NCBI GenBank assembly: GCA_902728285.1
Contig: CACVBU010000619.1
Span: 1,373,963 to 1,437,962 of the forward strand
Source: Clytia hemisphaerica
Lineage: Eukaryota; Cnidaria; Hydrozoa; Leptothecata; Clytiidae
Length of the DNA stretch: 64,000 nucleotides
Reading direction: 5' to 3'
Shown here in pieces: positions 23,401 to 35,400 of the stretch. The position numbers and the translations under genes were made by a program. How positions within the stretch are numbered: the first letter of the stretch is position 1; each line of letters begins with the position of its first letter. The notes beneath the pieces were generated by a model. That model had not been told where the DNA came from. It was given only the letters and a program-made list of their open reading frames with translations, and did not search any database.

Positions 23401-26400
23401 ACATCCTCATATTATGCCATGGCTGGTTCTGGTTAGTGCTATGTAGTTAAAAATTCATCATGAAGTCAAGACCAAATGATATTTCACATAACGCTTTATT
23501 TGGGGTGATACCAGACTTTTTAGTTTTACCCAAGTTTATCATTATAAAATTTTGATACTACCTTCATAGGCGGTTTTAAACCACGTCGAACTTATCACAG
23601 GAAGAGATTTGTAATTGTAATTTCCCGACGTACTTGCTCTATTATCTTAAATCCACCCAGTGACCTTTAAAAATGGAATTGTTGAATTTGGAAAATGTTG
23701 GAATTGAATGTTGCCTTAGAATCTGTTACAATTCATTTATTTATGTAGATTGTATTAAATGACGAAGATCTTTGCAGGAGTGACGAGGTGTATACATTCC
23801 TTATCCCAAGTCCTGATCATTTGAGGGAACAAAATGTTAAACAAGAGTAAGCAAAAGCATTTATTGTGTGATTGAGTATCTTCAACTTTAGAAGTACAAT
23901 TAATCTAGTTTGTTAAGTATTTTCAACCGCTTACAACAGTAAGATGTCTAGTAATGAAGTTATAAGGGGGGAATCGGAGTTTGTTCAGATTCAATCAACA
24001 TAAAATCCACCACTGTTCACCATTTTAACCTCACTGGCTGAACTGAGTATTTTTTATCACTCCTTGGCTAAAGTGAATTATAAAATCCATAACTAAGCTT
24101 AGATTTTAGACTGCCCCTATCATAACACTTGCGAACGCCCCCAAGCTCCAAAAAATGAGAAAATTTTAGAAAATAAAAAACACCCATAGTGGGCTGGCCC
24201 AAGGGTACTTCTAAGAATCCATTTAGTGAAAAACCTGTGCTCATATAATTTTTCAAAAAAGAAGAAAAAAATCCACAGATATTCAGCCATAGATCAAATG
24301 AGACTGGTGTTATCCAACTCCGACCATTTTCAAAGTCAGCCTGTCCTGAACTTCTTCTCCCGACAGACTTCCAGGAAGAAGTCTGCCTGTCTGTCTGTCT
24401 TTCACTTTACCCACCTCTGTCCCCTTTTGTTCTTCCGAAAGCCTCTACTTTGAGGCCCTCCTCAGTAATAACCGAGTACAAGAAAGAAAAAAAGGCATCC
24501 AAAATTGCTTTTTAAGCACGCTTTTTGCTGTGAGAGAGTATTATTGAACTTTTTCACTTTACCCACCTCTGTCCCCTTTTCTTCTTCCGAAAGCCTCTAC
24601 TTTGAGGCCCTCCTCAGCAACAACCGAGTACAAGAAAGAAAAAAAGGCATCCAAAATTGCTTTTTAAACACGCTTTTTGCTGTGAGAGAGTATGTTTGAA
24701 CTCTTTCACTTTACCCACCTCTGTCCCCTTTTCTACTTCCGAAAGCCTCTACTTTGAGGCCCTCCTCAGTAATAACCTAGTACAAGAAAGAAAAAAAGGC
24801 ATCCTAAATTGCTTTTTAAGCACTCTTTTTGCTGTGAGAGAGTATGTTTGAACTCTTTCACTTTACCCACCTCTGTCCCCTTTTTTTCTTCAGAAAGCCT
24901 CTACTTTGAGGCCCTCCTCAGTAATAACCGAGTACAAGGAAGAAAAAAAGGCATCCAAAATCGCTTTTCAAGCACGCTTTTTGCTGTGAGAGAGTATGTT
25001 TGAACTCTTTCACTTTACCCACCTCTGTCCCCTTTTGTTCTTCCGAAAGCCTCTACTTTGAGGCCTTCCTCAGTAATAACCGAGTACAAGGAAGAAAAAA
25101 AGGCATCCAAAATTGCTTTTTAAGCACGCTTTTTGCTGTGAGAGAGTATGTTTGAACTCTTTCACTTTACCCACCTCTGTCCCCTTTTCTTCTTCCGAAG
25201 GCCTCTACTTTGAGGCCCTCCTCAGTAATAACCGAGTACAAGAAAGAAAAAAAGGCATCCAAAATTGCTTTTAAAGCACAATTTTTGCTGTGAGAGAGTA
25301 TGTTTGAACTCTTTCACTTTACCCACCTCTGTCCCCTTTTCTTCTTCCGAAAGCCTCTACTTTGAGGCCCTCTTCAGTAATAACCGAGTACAAGGAAGAA
25401 AAAAAGGCATCCAAAATCGCTTTTCAAGCACGCTTTTTGCTGTGAGAGAGTATGTTTGAACTCTTTCACTTCACCCACCTCTGTCCCCTTTTGTTCTTCC
25501 GAAAGCCTCTACTTTGAGGCTTTCCTCAGTAATAGCCGAGTACAAGGAAGAAATAAGGCATCCAAAATTGCTTTTTAAACACGCTTTTTGCTGTAAGTGA
25601 GTATGTTTGAACTCTTTCACTTTACCCACCTCTGTTCCCCTTTTCTTCTTCCGAAAGCCTCTACTTTGAGGCCCTCCTCAGCAATAACCGAGTACAAGAA
25701 AGAAAAAAAGGCATCCAAAATTGCTTTTTAAGCACGCTTTTTGCTGTGAGAGAGAATGTTTGAACTCTTTCACTTTACCCACCTTTGTCCCCTTTTCTTC
25801 TTCCGAAAGCCTCTACTTTGAGGCCCTCCTCAGTAATAACCGAGTACAAGAAAGAAAAAAAGGCATCCAAAATTGCTTTTTAAGCACGCTTTTTGCTGTG
25901 AGAGAGTATGTTTGAACTCTTTCACTTTACCCACCTCTGTCCCCTTTTCTTCTTCCGAAAGCCTCTACTTTGAGGCCCTCCTCAGCAATAACCGAGTACA
26001 AGAAAGAAAAAAAGGCATCCAAAGTTGCTTTTTAAGCACGCTTTTTGCTGTGAGAGAGTATGTTTGAACTCTTTCACTTTACCCACCTCTGTCCCCTTTT
26101 CTTCTTCCGAAAGCCTCTACTTTGAGGCCCTCCTCAGTAATAACCGAGTACAAGAAAGAAAAAAAGGCATCCAAAATTGCTTTTTAAGCACGCTTTTTGC
26201 TGTGAGAGAGTATGTTTGAACTCTTTCACTTTACCCATCTCTGTCCCCTTTTCTTCTTCCGAAAGCCTCTACTTTGAGGCCCTCCTCAGCAATAACCGAG
26301 TACAAGAAAGAAAAAAAGGCATCCAAAATTGCTTTTTAAGCACGCTTTTTGCTGTGAGAGAGTATGTTTGAACTCTTTCACTTTACCCACCTCTGTCCCC

Positions 26401-29400
26401 TTTTCTTCTTCCGAAAGCCTCTACTTTGAGGCCCTCCTCAGCAATAACCGAGTACAAGAAAGAAAAAAAGGCATCCAAAATTGCTTTTTAAGCACGCTTT
26501 TTGCTGTGAGAGAGTATGTTTGAACTCTTTCACTTTACCCACCTCTGTCCCCTTTTCTTCTTCCGAAAGCCTCTACTTTGAGGCCCTCCTCAGCAATAAC
26601 CGAGTACAAGAAAGAAAAAAAGGCATCCAAAATTGCTTTTTAAGCACGCTTTTTGCTGTGAGAGAGTATGTTTGAACTCTTTCACTTTACCCACCTCTGT
26701 CCCCTTTTCTTCTTCCGAAAGCCTCTACTTTGAGGCCCTCCTCAGCAATAACCGAGTACAAGAAAGAAAAAAAGGCATCCAAAATTGCTTTTTAAGCACG
26801 CTTTTTGCTGTGAGAGAGTATGTTTGAACTCTTTCACTTTACCCACCTCTGTCCCCTTTTCTTCTTCCGAAAGCCTCTACTTTGAGGCCCTCCTCAGCAA
26901 TAACCGAGTACAAGAAAGAAAAAAAGGCATCCAAAATTGCTTTTTAAGCACGCTTTTTGCTGTGAGAGAGTATGTTTGAACTCTTTCACTTTACCCACCT
27001 CTGTCCCCTTTTCTTCTTCCGAAAGCCTCTACTTTGAGGCCCTCCTCAGCAATAACCGAGTACAAGAAAGAAAAAAAGGCATCCAAAATTGCTTTTTAAG
27101 CACGCTTTTTGCTGTGAGAGAGTATGTTTGAACTCTTTCACTTTACCCACCTCTGTCCCCTTTTCTTCTTCCGAAAGCCTCTACTTTGAGGCCCTCCTCA
27201 GTAATAACCGAGTACAAGAAAGAAAAAAAGGCATCCAAAATTGCTTTTTAAGCACAATTTTTGCTGTGAGAGAGTATGTTTGAACTCTTTCACTTTACCC
27301 ACCTCTGTCCCCTTTTCTTCTTCCGAAAGCCTCTACTTTGAGGCCCTCCTCAGTATAACCGAGTACAAGAAAGAAAAAAAGGCATCCAAAATTGCTTTTT
27401 AAGCACGCTTTTTGCTGTGAGAGAGTATGTTTTTTGAAAGCTTTCACTTTACCCATTCTGTCCCCTTTTCTTCTTCCGAAAGCCTCTACTTTGAGGCCCT
27501 CCTCAGTAATAACCGAGTACAAGGAAGAAAAAAAGGCATCCAAAATTGCTTTTTAAGCACGCTTTTTGCTGTGAGAGAGTATGTTTGAACTCTTTCACTT
27601 TACCCACCTCTGTCCCCTTTTGTTCTTCCGAAAGCCTCTACTTTGAGGCCCTCCTCAGTAATAACCGAGTACAAGGAAGAAATAAGGCATCCAAAATTGC
27701 TTTTTAAGCACGCTTTTTGCTGTGAGAGAGTATGTTTGAACTTTTTCACTTCACCCACCTCTGTCCCCTTTTGTTCTTCCAAAAGCCTCTACTTTGAGGC
27801 TTTCCTCAGTAATAACCGAGTACAAGGAAGAAATAAGGCATCCAAAATTGCTTTTTAAACACGCTTTTTGCTGTAAGTGAATATGTTTGAACTCTTTCAC
27901 TTTACCCACCTCTGTTCCCCTTTTCTTCTTCCGAAGGCCTCTACTTTGAGGCCCTCCTCAGTAATAACCGAGTACAAGAAAGAAAAAAAGGCATCCAAAA
28001 TTGCTTTTTAAGCACGCTTTTTGCTGTGAGAGAGTATGTTTGAACTCTTTCACTTTACCCACCTCTGTCCCCTTTTCTTCTTCCGAAAGCCTCTACTTTG
28101 AGGCCCTCCTCAGCAATAACCGAGTACAAGAAAGAGAAAAAGGCATCCAAAATCGCTTTTTAAGCACGCTTTTTGCTGTGAGTGAGTATGATTGAACTCT
28201 TTCACTTTACCCACGTCTGTCCCCTTTTCTTCTTCCGAAGGCCTCTACTTTGAGGCCCTCCTCAGCAATAACCGAGTACAAGAAAGAAAAAAGGCATCCA
28301 AAATTGCTTTTTAAGCACGCTTTTTGCTGTGAGTGAGTATGTTTGAACTCTTTCACTTTACCCACCTCTGTCTCCTTTTCTTCTTCCGAAAGCCTCTACT
28401 TTGAGGCCCTCCTCAGTAATAACCGAGTACAAGGAAGAAAAAAAGGCATCCAAAATTGCTTTTTAAGCACGCTTTTTGCTGTGAGAGAGTATGTTTGAAC
28501 TCTTTCACTTTACCCACCTCTGTCCCCTTTTCTTCTTCCGAAAGCCTCTACTTTGAGGCCCTCCTCAGTAATAACCGAGTACAAGAAAGAAAAAAAGGCA
28601 TCCACAATTGCTTTTGAAGCACGTTTTTTGCTGTGAGAGAGTATGTTTGAACTCTTTCACTTTACTCACCTCTGTCCCCTTTTCTTCTTCCGAAAGCCTC
28701 TACTTTGAGGCCCTCCTCAGTAATAACCGAGTACAAGGAAGAAAAAAAGGCATCCAAAATTGCTTTTTAAGCACGCTTTTTGCTGTGAGAGAGTATGTTT
28801 GAACTCTTTCACTTTACCCACCTCTGTCCCCTTTTCTTCTTCCGAAAGCCTCTACTTTGAGGCCCTCCTCAGTAATAACCGAGTACAAGAAAGAAAAAAA
28901 GGCATCCAAAATTGCTATTGAAGTACGCTTTTTGCTGCGAGAGAGTACGTTTGAACTCTTTCACTTCACCCACCTCTGTCCCCTTTTTTTCTTCCGAAAG
29001 CCTCTACTTTGAGGCCCTCCTCAGTAATAACCGAGTACAAGAAAGAAAAAAAGGCATCCAAAATTGCTTTTTAAGCACGCTTTTTGCTGTGAGTGAGTAT
29101 GTTTGAACTCTTTCACTTTACCCACCTCTGTCCCCTTTTCTTCTTCCGAAAGCCTCTACTTTGAGGCCCTCCTCAGTAATAACCGAGTACAAGAAAGAAA
29201 AAAAGGCATCCAAAATTGCTTTTTAAGCACGCTTTTTGCTGTGAGAGAGTATGTTTGAACTCTTTCACTTCCCCTCTGTCCCCTTTTCTTCTTCCGAAAG
29301 CCTCTACTTTGAGGCCCTCCTCAGTAATAACCGAGTACAAGAAAGAAAAAAGGCATCCATTAGACTCACCTGCTTCTATTTCTGCTCTTTAACTTTCTCA

Positions 29401-32400
29401 GAATATAATCGTAATTTCCACAAACGAGAAATCTTTTTTGCGTTTGTATGACCAGTTTTGATGTTTTACAATCTGAAACTAGTTTTTCTTTGTATAAGTT
29501 TTTAATAATATTTTTATTTTAATTTTTATTTGACGTCATTTCTTTCTGAATTCTTTTTATTGACGTCACTAGAAATGAATAAACATAACAAGTCTCAATT
29601 TCGTCTCTGTGTATACCAGGTTTTTTTTACGTTACTGATTGACCCTGGTGTTGGCTTATGAGAGGCTCTCTCTTACAATTCCTGCATTACCAAAAATAGA
29701 CAAAGAGAACGACAAATTTCATAAAAAACGACAAAAAAGAACGACAAATTCCATATTTTTCAAGCAAAATTGTTTTTCTACAATATCATACTATCTGTTA
29801 TCTTGTATTTTTTTGTAAAATGTTTGAAATTTCTTTCTTGAAATGAAAAGGTTTGCCAGAATGTTGTGCGAAATAGAGAGTGTTATAATGAATTATGCAC
29901 ATTAAAGTGAAGTCCAGGAAAGTATGAAAATACGTGTCCGTGTTACACTTTCGAAGTGAATGTGTTTTAAAATCTAAACATGAGATTCTTTAATGGAGAA
30001 AGAAAAACAATCTTTGATATTGATTTGAGGATAACACTCTTAAACATTGAGTTTCAAGCCCGAAGGGCTAGAGGTCAATCTCTTTGGTAGGATTTGAAGC
30101 CAACAAATCCTACCAAAGTTGCGCGGCCTTGAGCGACCCGCCTGGTTTTTACACAAATGACAGATTGAAACTAAAATTTACTGCTTAATTTCGAAAAATA
30201 TATCACTCGAAAACAAAGGAATTGCTAGATTCAATCCGTCATCAAAAATACGGCGCATTTTTTAAGGCTTCAATTTTTCTTGCCTGAGAAAGGTTAGAGA
30301 TTGACCTCTAGCCCTTCGGGCTTGAAACTCAATGCTCTTAAAGTCAGTAGACTCGGAGCCCTTTTTAGTGTGACGGATGTGTTTGTTTTCTGTTTCTTGG
30401 AATGCTTGTAAAACATTTCAACCTCTGTTCATTGTTTTTACATTCTGTCAATACTGTATCCATAGGTCTAAACACTTTTTCAAAAAATGTTTGCAAGCTG
30501 CAAAAAAAGATAAGAGACATATGACAGACTGAACACTTTATATCTCAAATTTCTCGTAGAAATTCTTTCGTCCTCTGCAAGTAAAAATTTTTATTCCAAA
30601 AGAAAAGGGGAGTTCCTTAAGGGGGGAGATCCAACTTTTGGGCTATATTAGGGGGTGGGATTTTTTAAAATTAAGATGGGACGTTTAAAGCTTCCAGTAG
30701 ATAGCAATATTTTGGTCAAATTGTGTAGCATATCTCACATTGGTTTAAGAATGTTGTATTTGTTAACAATGAAAATGAAAATAGCAAAAAAATATTCTGC
30801 GGCGCCAACTACACCCAGGAACTTTTAGACTGGATTCGTTTATAATTGTTATGGGATTTAGTTTTACTAAAACTGTTCCCTCCATTACTTTTAGCTTTAT
30901 TTCTACTATGTCTGAATTAGTCGTCTAGCTTGGTAGACTAAGGAACTATAGAAGTTTTGCTCTTTATGCGTATTTAAACGGGTGTTAAGCCGCGACTCAT
31001 AACAGTGCCGTCTAATGATTTTTTTTTGGGGGGGGGTTCAGATCCTTCGCAAATAATGTATTTCACTGAAGATTGGTGGATTGGTGTCAACTCTCATTAT
31101 AAAAAGTTTTCTTTAACTGTATGTTTTGAACTTGTTATTCAAGTTAAGTCTTTTTACAATAACCTAAGTAAATACAAGCAAATTGTCTCTCAAATACTCC
31201 TTCTTTAAATCAATTTCATTCTTCCAAAACAAATGTCTTATAAATATCTTGAGTACTAGGAAATCCCTGTTATAAAAATTAGGCTGTAAAAACGAATAAC
31301 GGAAAAAAGCCTTGAAGATTGTAAAGAATAAAAATGTGAAAAATATAATATACTCACAAAATAGGAACGGTTGCACAAAACTTAGTATTTTAGACCCTCC
31401 GTGAAGCAAAGTTCTCATTTGCAATTTTATTTTCACTTTTCAAAAAATGTACGAAAACTATTTGACGTCACTTTTCTTATTCTATTTTACGTCATTAATC
31501 AAGAGAATATTGCTTTCCTCTACGTCATCCAACAGTAAATAAAATAATTCGGATGAGGTAAGTTAAAGTGACAATCTAAACCAGTTACAGTTTAGTTTCA
31601 TTATAAGCCTACCTTATTAGACACGATAACTAATCAAATATTTAACGCGAGAAAAACGAGTGCGACAATTTATTAACGCGAAAGGCAGAGATTTTAAAAA
31701 ATTACCTCGGCTCAAATTTTGTTAAACGGTTGTATTTAACGCGAGGATAAACGATTCGCGCTAATAACTTGAGTAGTTATATAAGTGTAATAAGGTATGA
31801 CCATCGCCATCTAGGTGGTCGTTATTTGCGATGAGCCTTGACACGAATAAATATAGAAATAGAAATCACGCCCAACGATAGGGTAACCATGTGACTCTGG
31901 TTTGAACCTTCGTTCTTTTTTTACAGGAACCAATCAATGAAGAAGAACATACTTCCATCGATGCCATCCTTTAAAGGGTCAGTTCTTATTTATCATAAGT
32001 TGAATAGCACTAACGGTCTGTTCAATTCAGTCGGACTTGCCTGGTTAGCATAACTTTTTCTTGAGTCGGGTGATGGTATCTCTCTAAGACTGTTTCCCTT
32101 CTGTTTACCTTATTTTTGAACCACTCTTGTATTTGCCAAGGGGTGAAATTGTATTCGCCGTTATCAGGTATATCTGACATGTGAATTTTAACTGCATTTG
32201 CTGATGTCTCATATATCTGACATAAAATGAAGATTGCTCAAAAAAGTGATTTGTAAAGTCTGTCCAGGTATAATTGGCAGTGGAAACAAAAATGCTTGTA
32301 ACTTTTGATAGTCAAATATAATTATGGAAATTTTTTTTGTTTGTTTTAGAGAATCAAAAGCGCTATATTTGAATGTATTTTTGGTTGAAAAATTCGCGAT

Positions 32401-35400
32401 TTTTAGCGGTTAAATTTGCGATTGTAAAAATTGAGCTTTTTTTCTACTTATGCTATAACGTTCATTTTTACGTCAGTGGTAGTTCAACCTTAGGTTAAGA
32501 CGTTTGTTAAATTTCAAGGCGAACAGAAAAGTCCTTCGGAAGATATGGGACCCGAAATACCCCTTGGTAGCACTTTTCTGTGAAATATCAAATCTCCAAC
32601 TTATTACTAAAAACGGGGGTTATGTTATCTTTTTTGAACAGTGCAATTAAAAGTTGGAAAGTGTTTTAAGTGTTGGTGCATTGGTATTATTGGTATCATT
32701 GATTATTTCGAAACGAAGTGAAATCACAGTATAATTGTTTTTATTGAAAAGATAAGCATGAACTTATATTGCCTTTGTTATTTTTAAGTCATTAAAATAA
32801 CTTTGCTACTTCACAAAACACTAAACACAGTTTGGCTATGAGGTCATTTAAAGAGATCGTAAAATGTGTTATGATCGAAAAACTGTTTTATCATATCACT
32901 ACCCCCGTTTTTAGTAATAAGTTGGAGATTTGATATTTCACAGAAAGTGCCCAAGGGGTATTTCGGGTCTCATATCTTCCGAAGGACTTTTCTGTTCGCC
33001 TTGAAATTTAACAAACTTCTTAACCTAAGGTTGAACTACCACTGGTGTAAAAATGAACGTTATAGCATAAGTAGAAAAAAGCTCAATTTTTACAATCGCA
33101 AATTTTAACCGCTAAAAATCGCGAATTTTTCAACCAAAAATACATTCAAATATAGCGCTTTTAATTCTCTAAAACAAGCAAAAAAAATTCCATAATTATA
33201 TTTGACTATCAAAAGTTACAGGCCTTCTTGTTTCCACTGGCAATTATATCTGGACAGACTTTAGTAAAGTTTTTCTTTCAAAATGATGGGTTATTTTAAT
33301 TAAGCCGTTACGGTTATTTTCCCATCTTATTACATGGAATGACCAAATACTGGCAGAGATTTTTTTTGCCAAATAGAGTGAAAAAACGCATGTCAGGTAT
33401 GTGTATCTGAAGATAGCACGAAAAGGATAAAACGAGTCAAATCACTGATTCCACTAAATAATTTTCAGCTTTATGAAACACTATTGTCCTAATGAGATTA
33501 TATTTCGCACCCCTTGATTTAAATTGTCGTTCTCATTTTTCCCGTTGGTGACTGTAAATAATCACATTGATCAATGTAATTTTTTTGTTTATGACCAAGA
33601 TTTTTTTGTTAACTATTTTATGTTCATTTTTTAGGATTTCCAAATCATTGCAAAACTTGCAACTTCCAGAAATGCCTTTCATTGACGCTGTAGAGGCTGA
33701 CGAAATAGTATGAATGTTTTTTTTTTTCCAATCTTGTCCCGTAACAAGGATCCAGATTCTTTGCTTTACTTTTTTAATACTGTCCTATGTCCTTTAATAC
33801 TTTTCCTACGTATTTGTAATTGACACTAGAGAATAGAACATTCACGAGGTGGAGTAGTCTTGCATCCAATAGATTTTACCCTCATACAGTGCTACAGCAG
33901 AGTCTCGATAACTCGAACACACACGGGAAACACAAAAACTTTCGAGCTAAGGAAATTTTGAGTTATGGAGTAAGGTTTATAAGGCATTATTAACTGAAGG
34001 GAACTTGTTCGAGTTGAGGAGATATTCGAGTAATAGAGGTTCGAGTTAAAGCGACTCAACTGTACTAATTATGCAGCTTTTTTTTTGCAGTAGTTGTTCA
34101 TTTTTATTTTCTTTTTTGCTTTAGGATGCTAACATAGAAGAAACGTAAGCCGCCTTTTATTTTTTGAAAAATATTACCCATCTTACCCATTCATGTTTGA
34201 GTGTAGCGTGTCCGGGTAAAAACAGGACAGAAATTATCCAATAAAAATTTACCCTATTTATGGGGAAAAGAAGTATCAATATCATTTGGTATCAATTTTC
34301 AATTGTAAATCGTTGCGCTTTCTGTTGATTATTTCCATTCATCTTTGTTTCCATTTCTTTAGTACCCAAGACCGAAAAGATTCTATCGCTGAACCCATGT
34401 ATCGATTGATTGGTGAAATTTTCGAGCTTAAAGGAGGTACTACTTTTTGCGAAAGAAAAGACTAGTTATAGGAAAAAATTTACTGCTCTTGTCTCATGAT
34501 ATTACACTACACTATGTAGTCCATCGCTGTCATCACATTGTGCAACTTATTGAGAGAAGGGGTGGATTTAATGGAATGGAGGGGGTGCAAAAACTATTCC
34601 CATACAAGGAATGCTGTTCAAGGATACATTCTCCGTCTAAAATTGAGATACACGAGATTTCCCATTTGGGTAGTGGAGATACTTAAAAGACATCTTCGAG
34701 AATGTGGTAATAATATAATGAGGGGAATTGGGTATTCAGTCAAGGTGCTTGCGGGGCGCTCATAGAAAGCGTCTACTGTTTCGAAAATGGACTTCAAAGC
34801 CTGCTGTAACTTAACCTTAAGAAATAGTAATACAGTATGTCCGGAAAATGGTGGGCGCAAACCTCACAAATAAACATCCTAATATTTATCACCATAGTGT
34901 TCAAGATTCTACGTAAAACATTGATCACTTTTGTACAAATCACTTTTGGTGGAACCATCAATAGGTAAATCTCAATCTTTCTTGTTGCTATTTAACCTTG
35001 TAGGATAATTTTACCTTTACTTACCGAAAAAATCTTTCAGCCTTCTGGTCATGGAAATTTGTCTAGCTGAGCCAGTTAAAAAGTGTATTGTTAAGAATGT
35101 GATCTAAGGAAACCCTGTCTCATTGACCCTGTAAGAATTCATGATATTCATGTTTTCAACGGAAATACCCCGATTTTAGCCAGTAGTGGCAAATTTAAAC
35201 GAGACAAAAGTTGTATAAAGTCTTTCCGTAGAAAAACATTACGTCATGGATATCATGAATTGAAGGAGCTAAAAATAATGTAGTTGGTACTTTCCTTATT
35301 TCATTTTAGTAGGTGCGGATTTCAAACTTTATTAACATTTCAAAAATCCAGGAGAACGATTGTCCAAACTAGCTATACTTTTTACTCTTTTATTAGACAT

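Noticed and set aside
24401-29361. CRISPR-like array
   Set aside because: Units are contiguous with no variable spacers, and the DNA is eukaryotic with spliced genes.
24505-29451. Series of 64-codon frames spaced 152 bp apart
   Set aside because: Each is the same satellite unit read once; the period is not a multiple of three and there is no start/stop context beyond the repeat.
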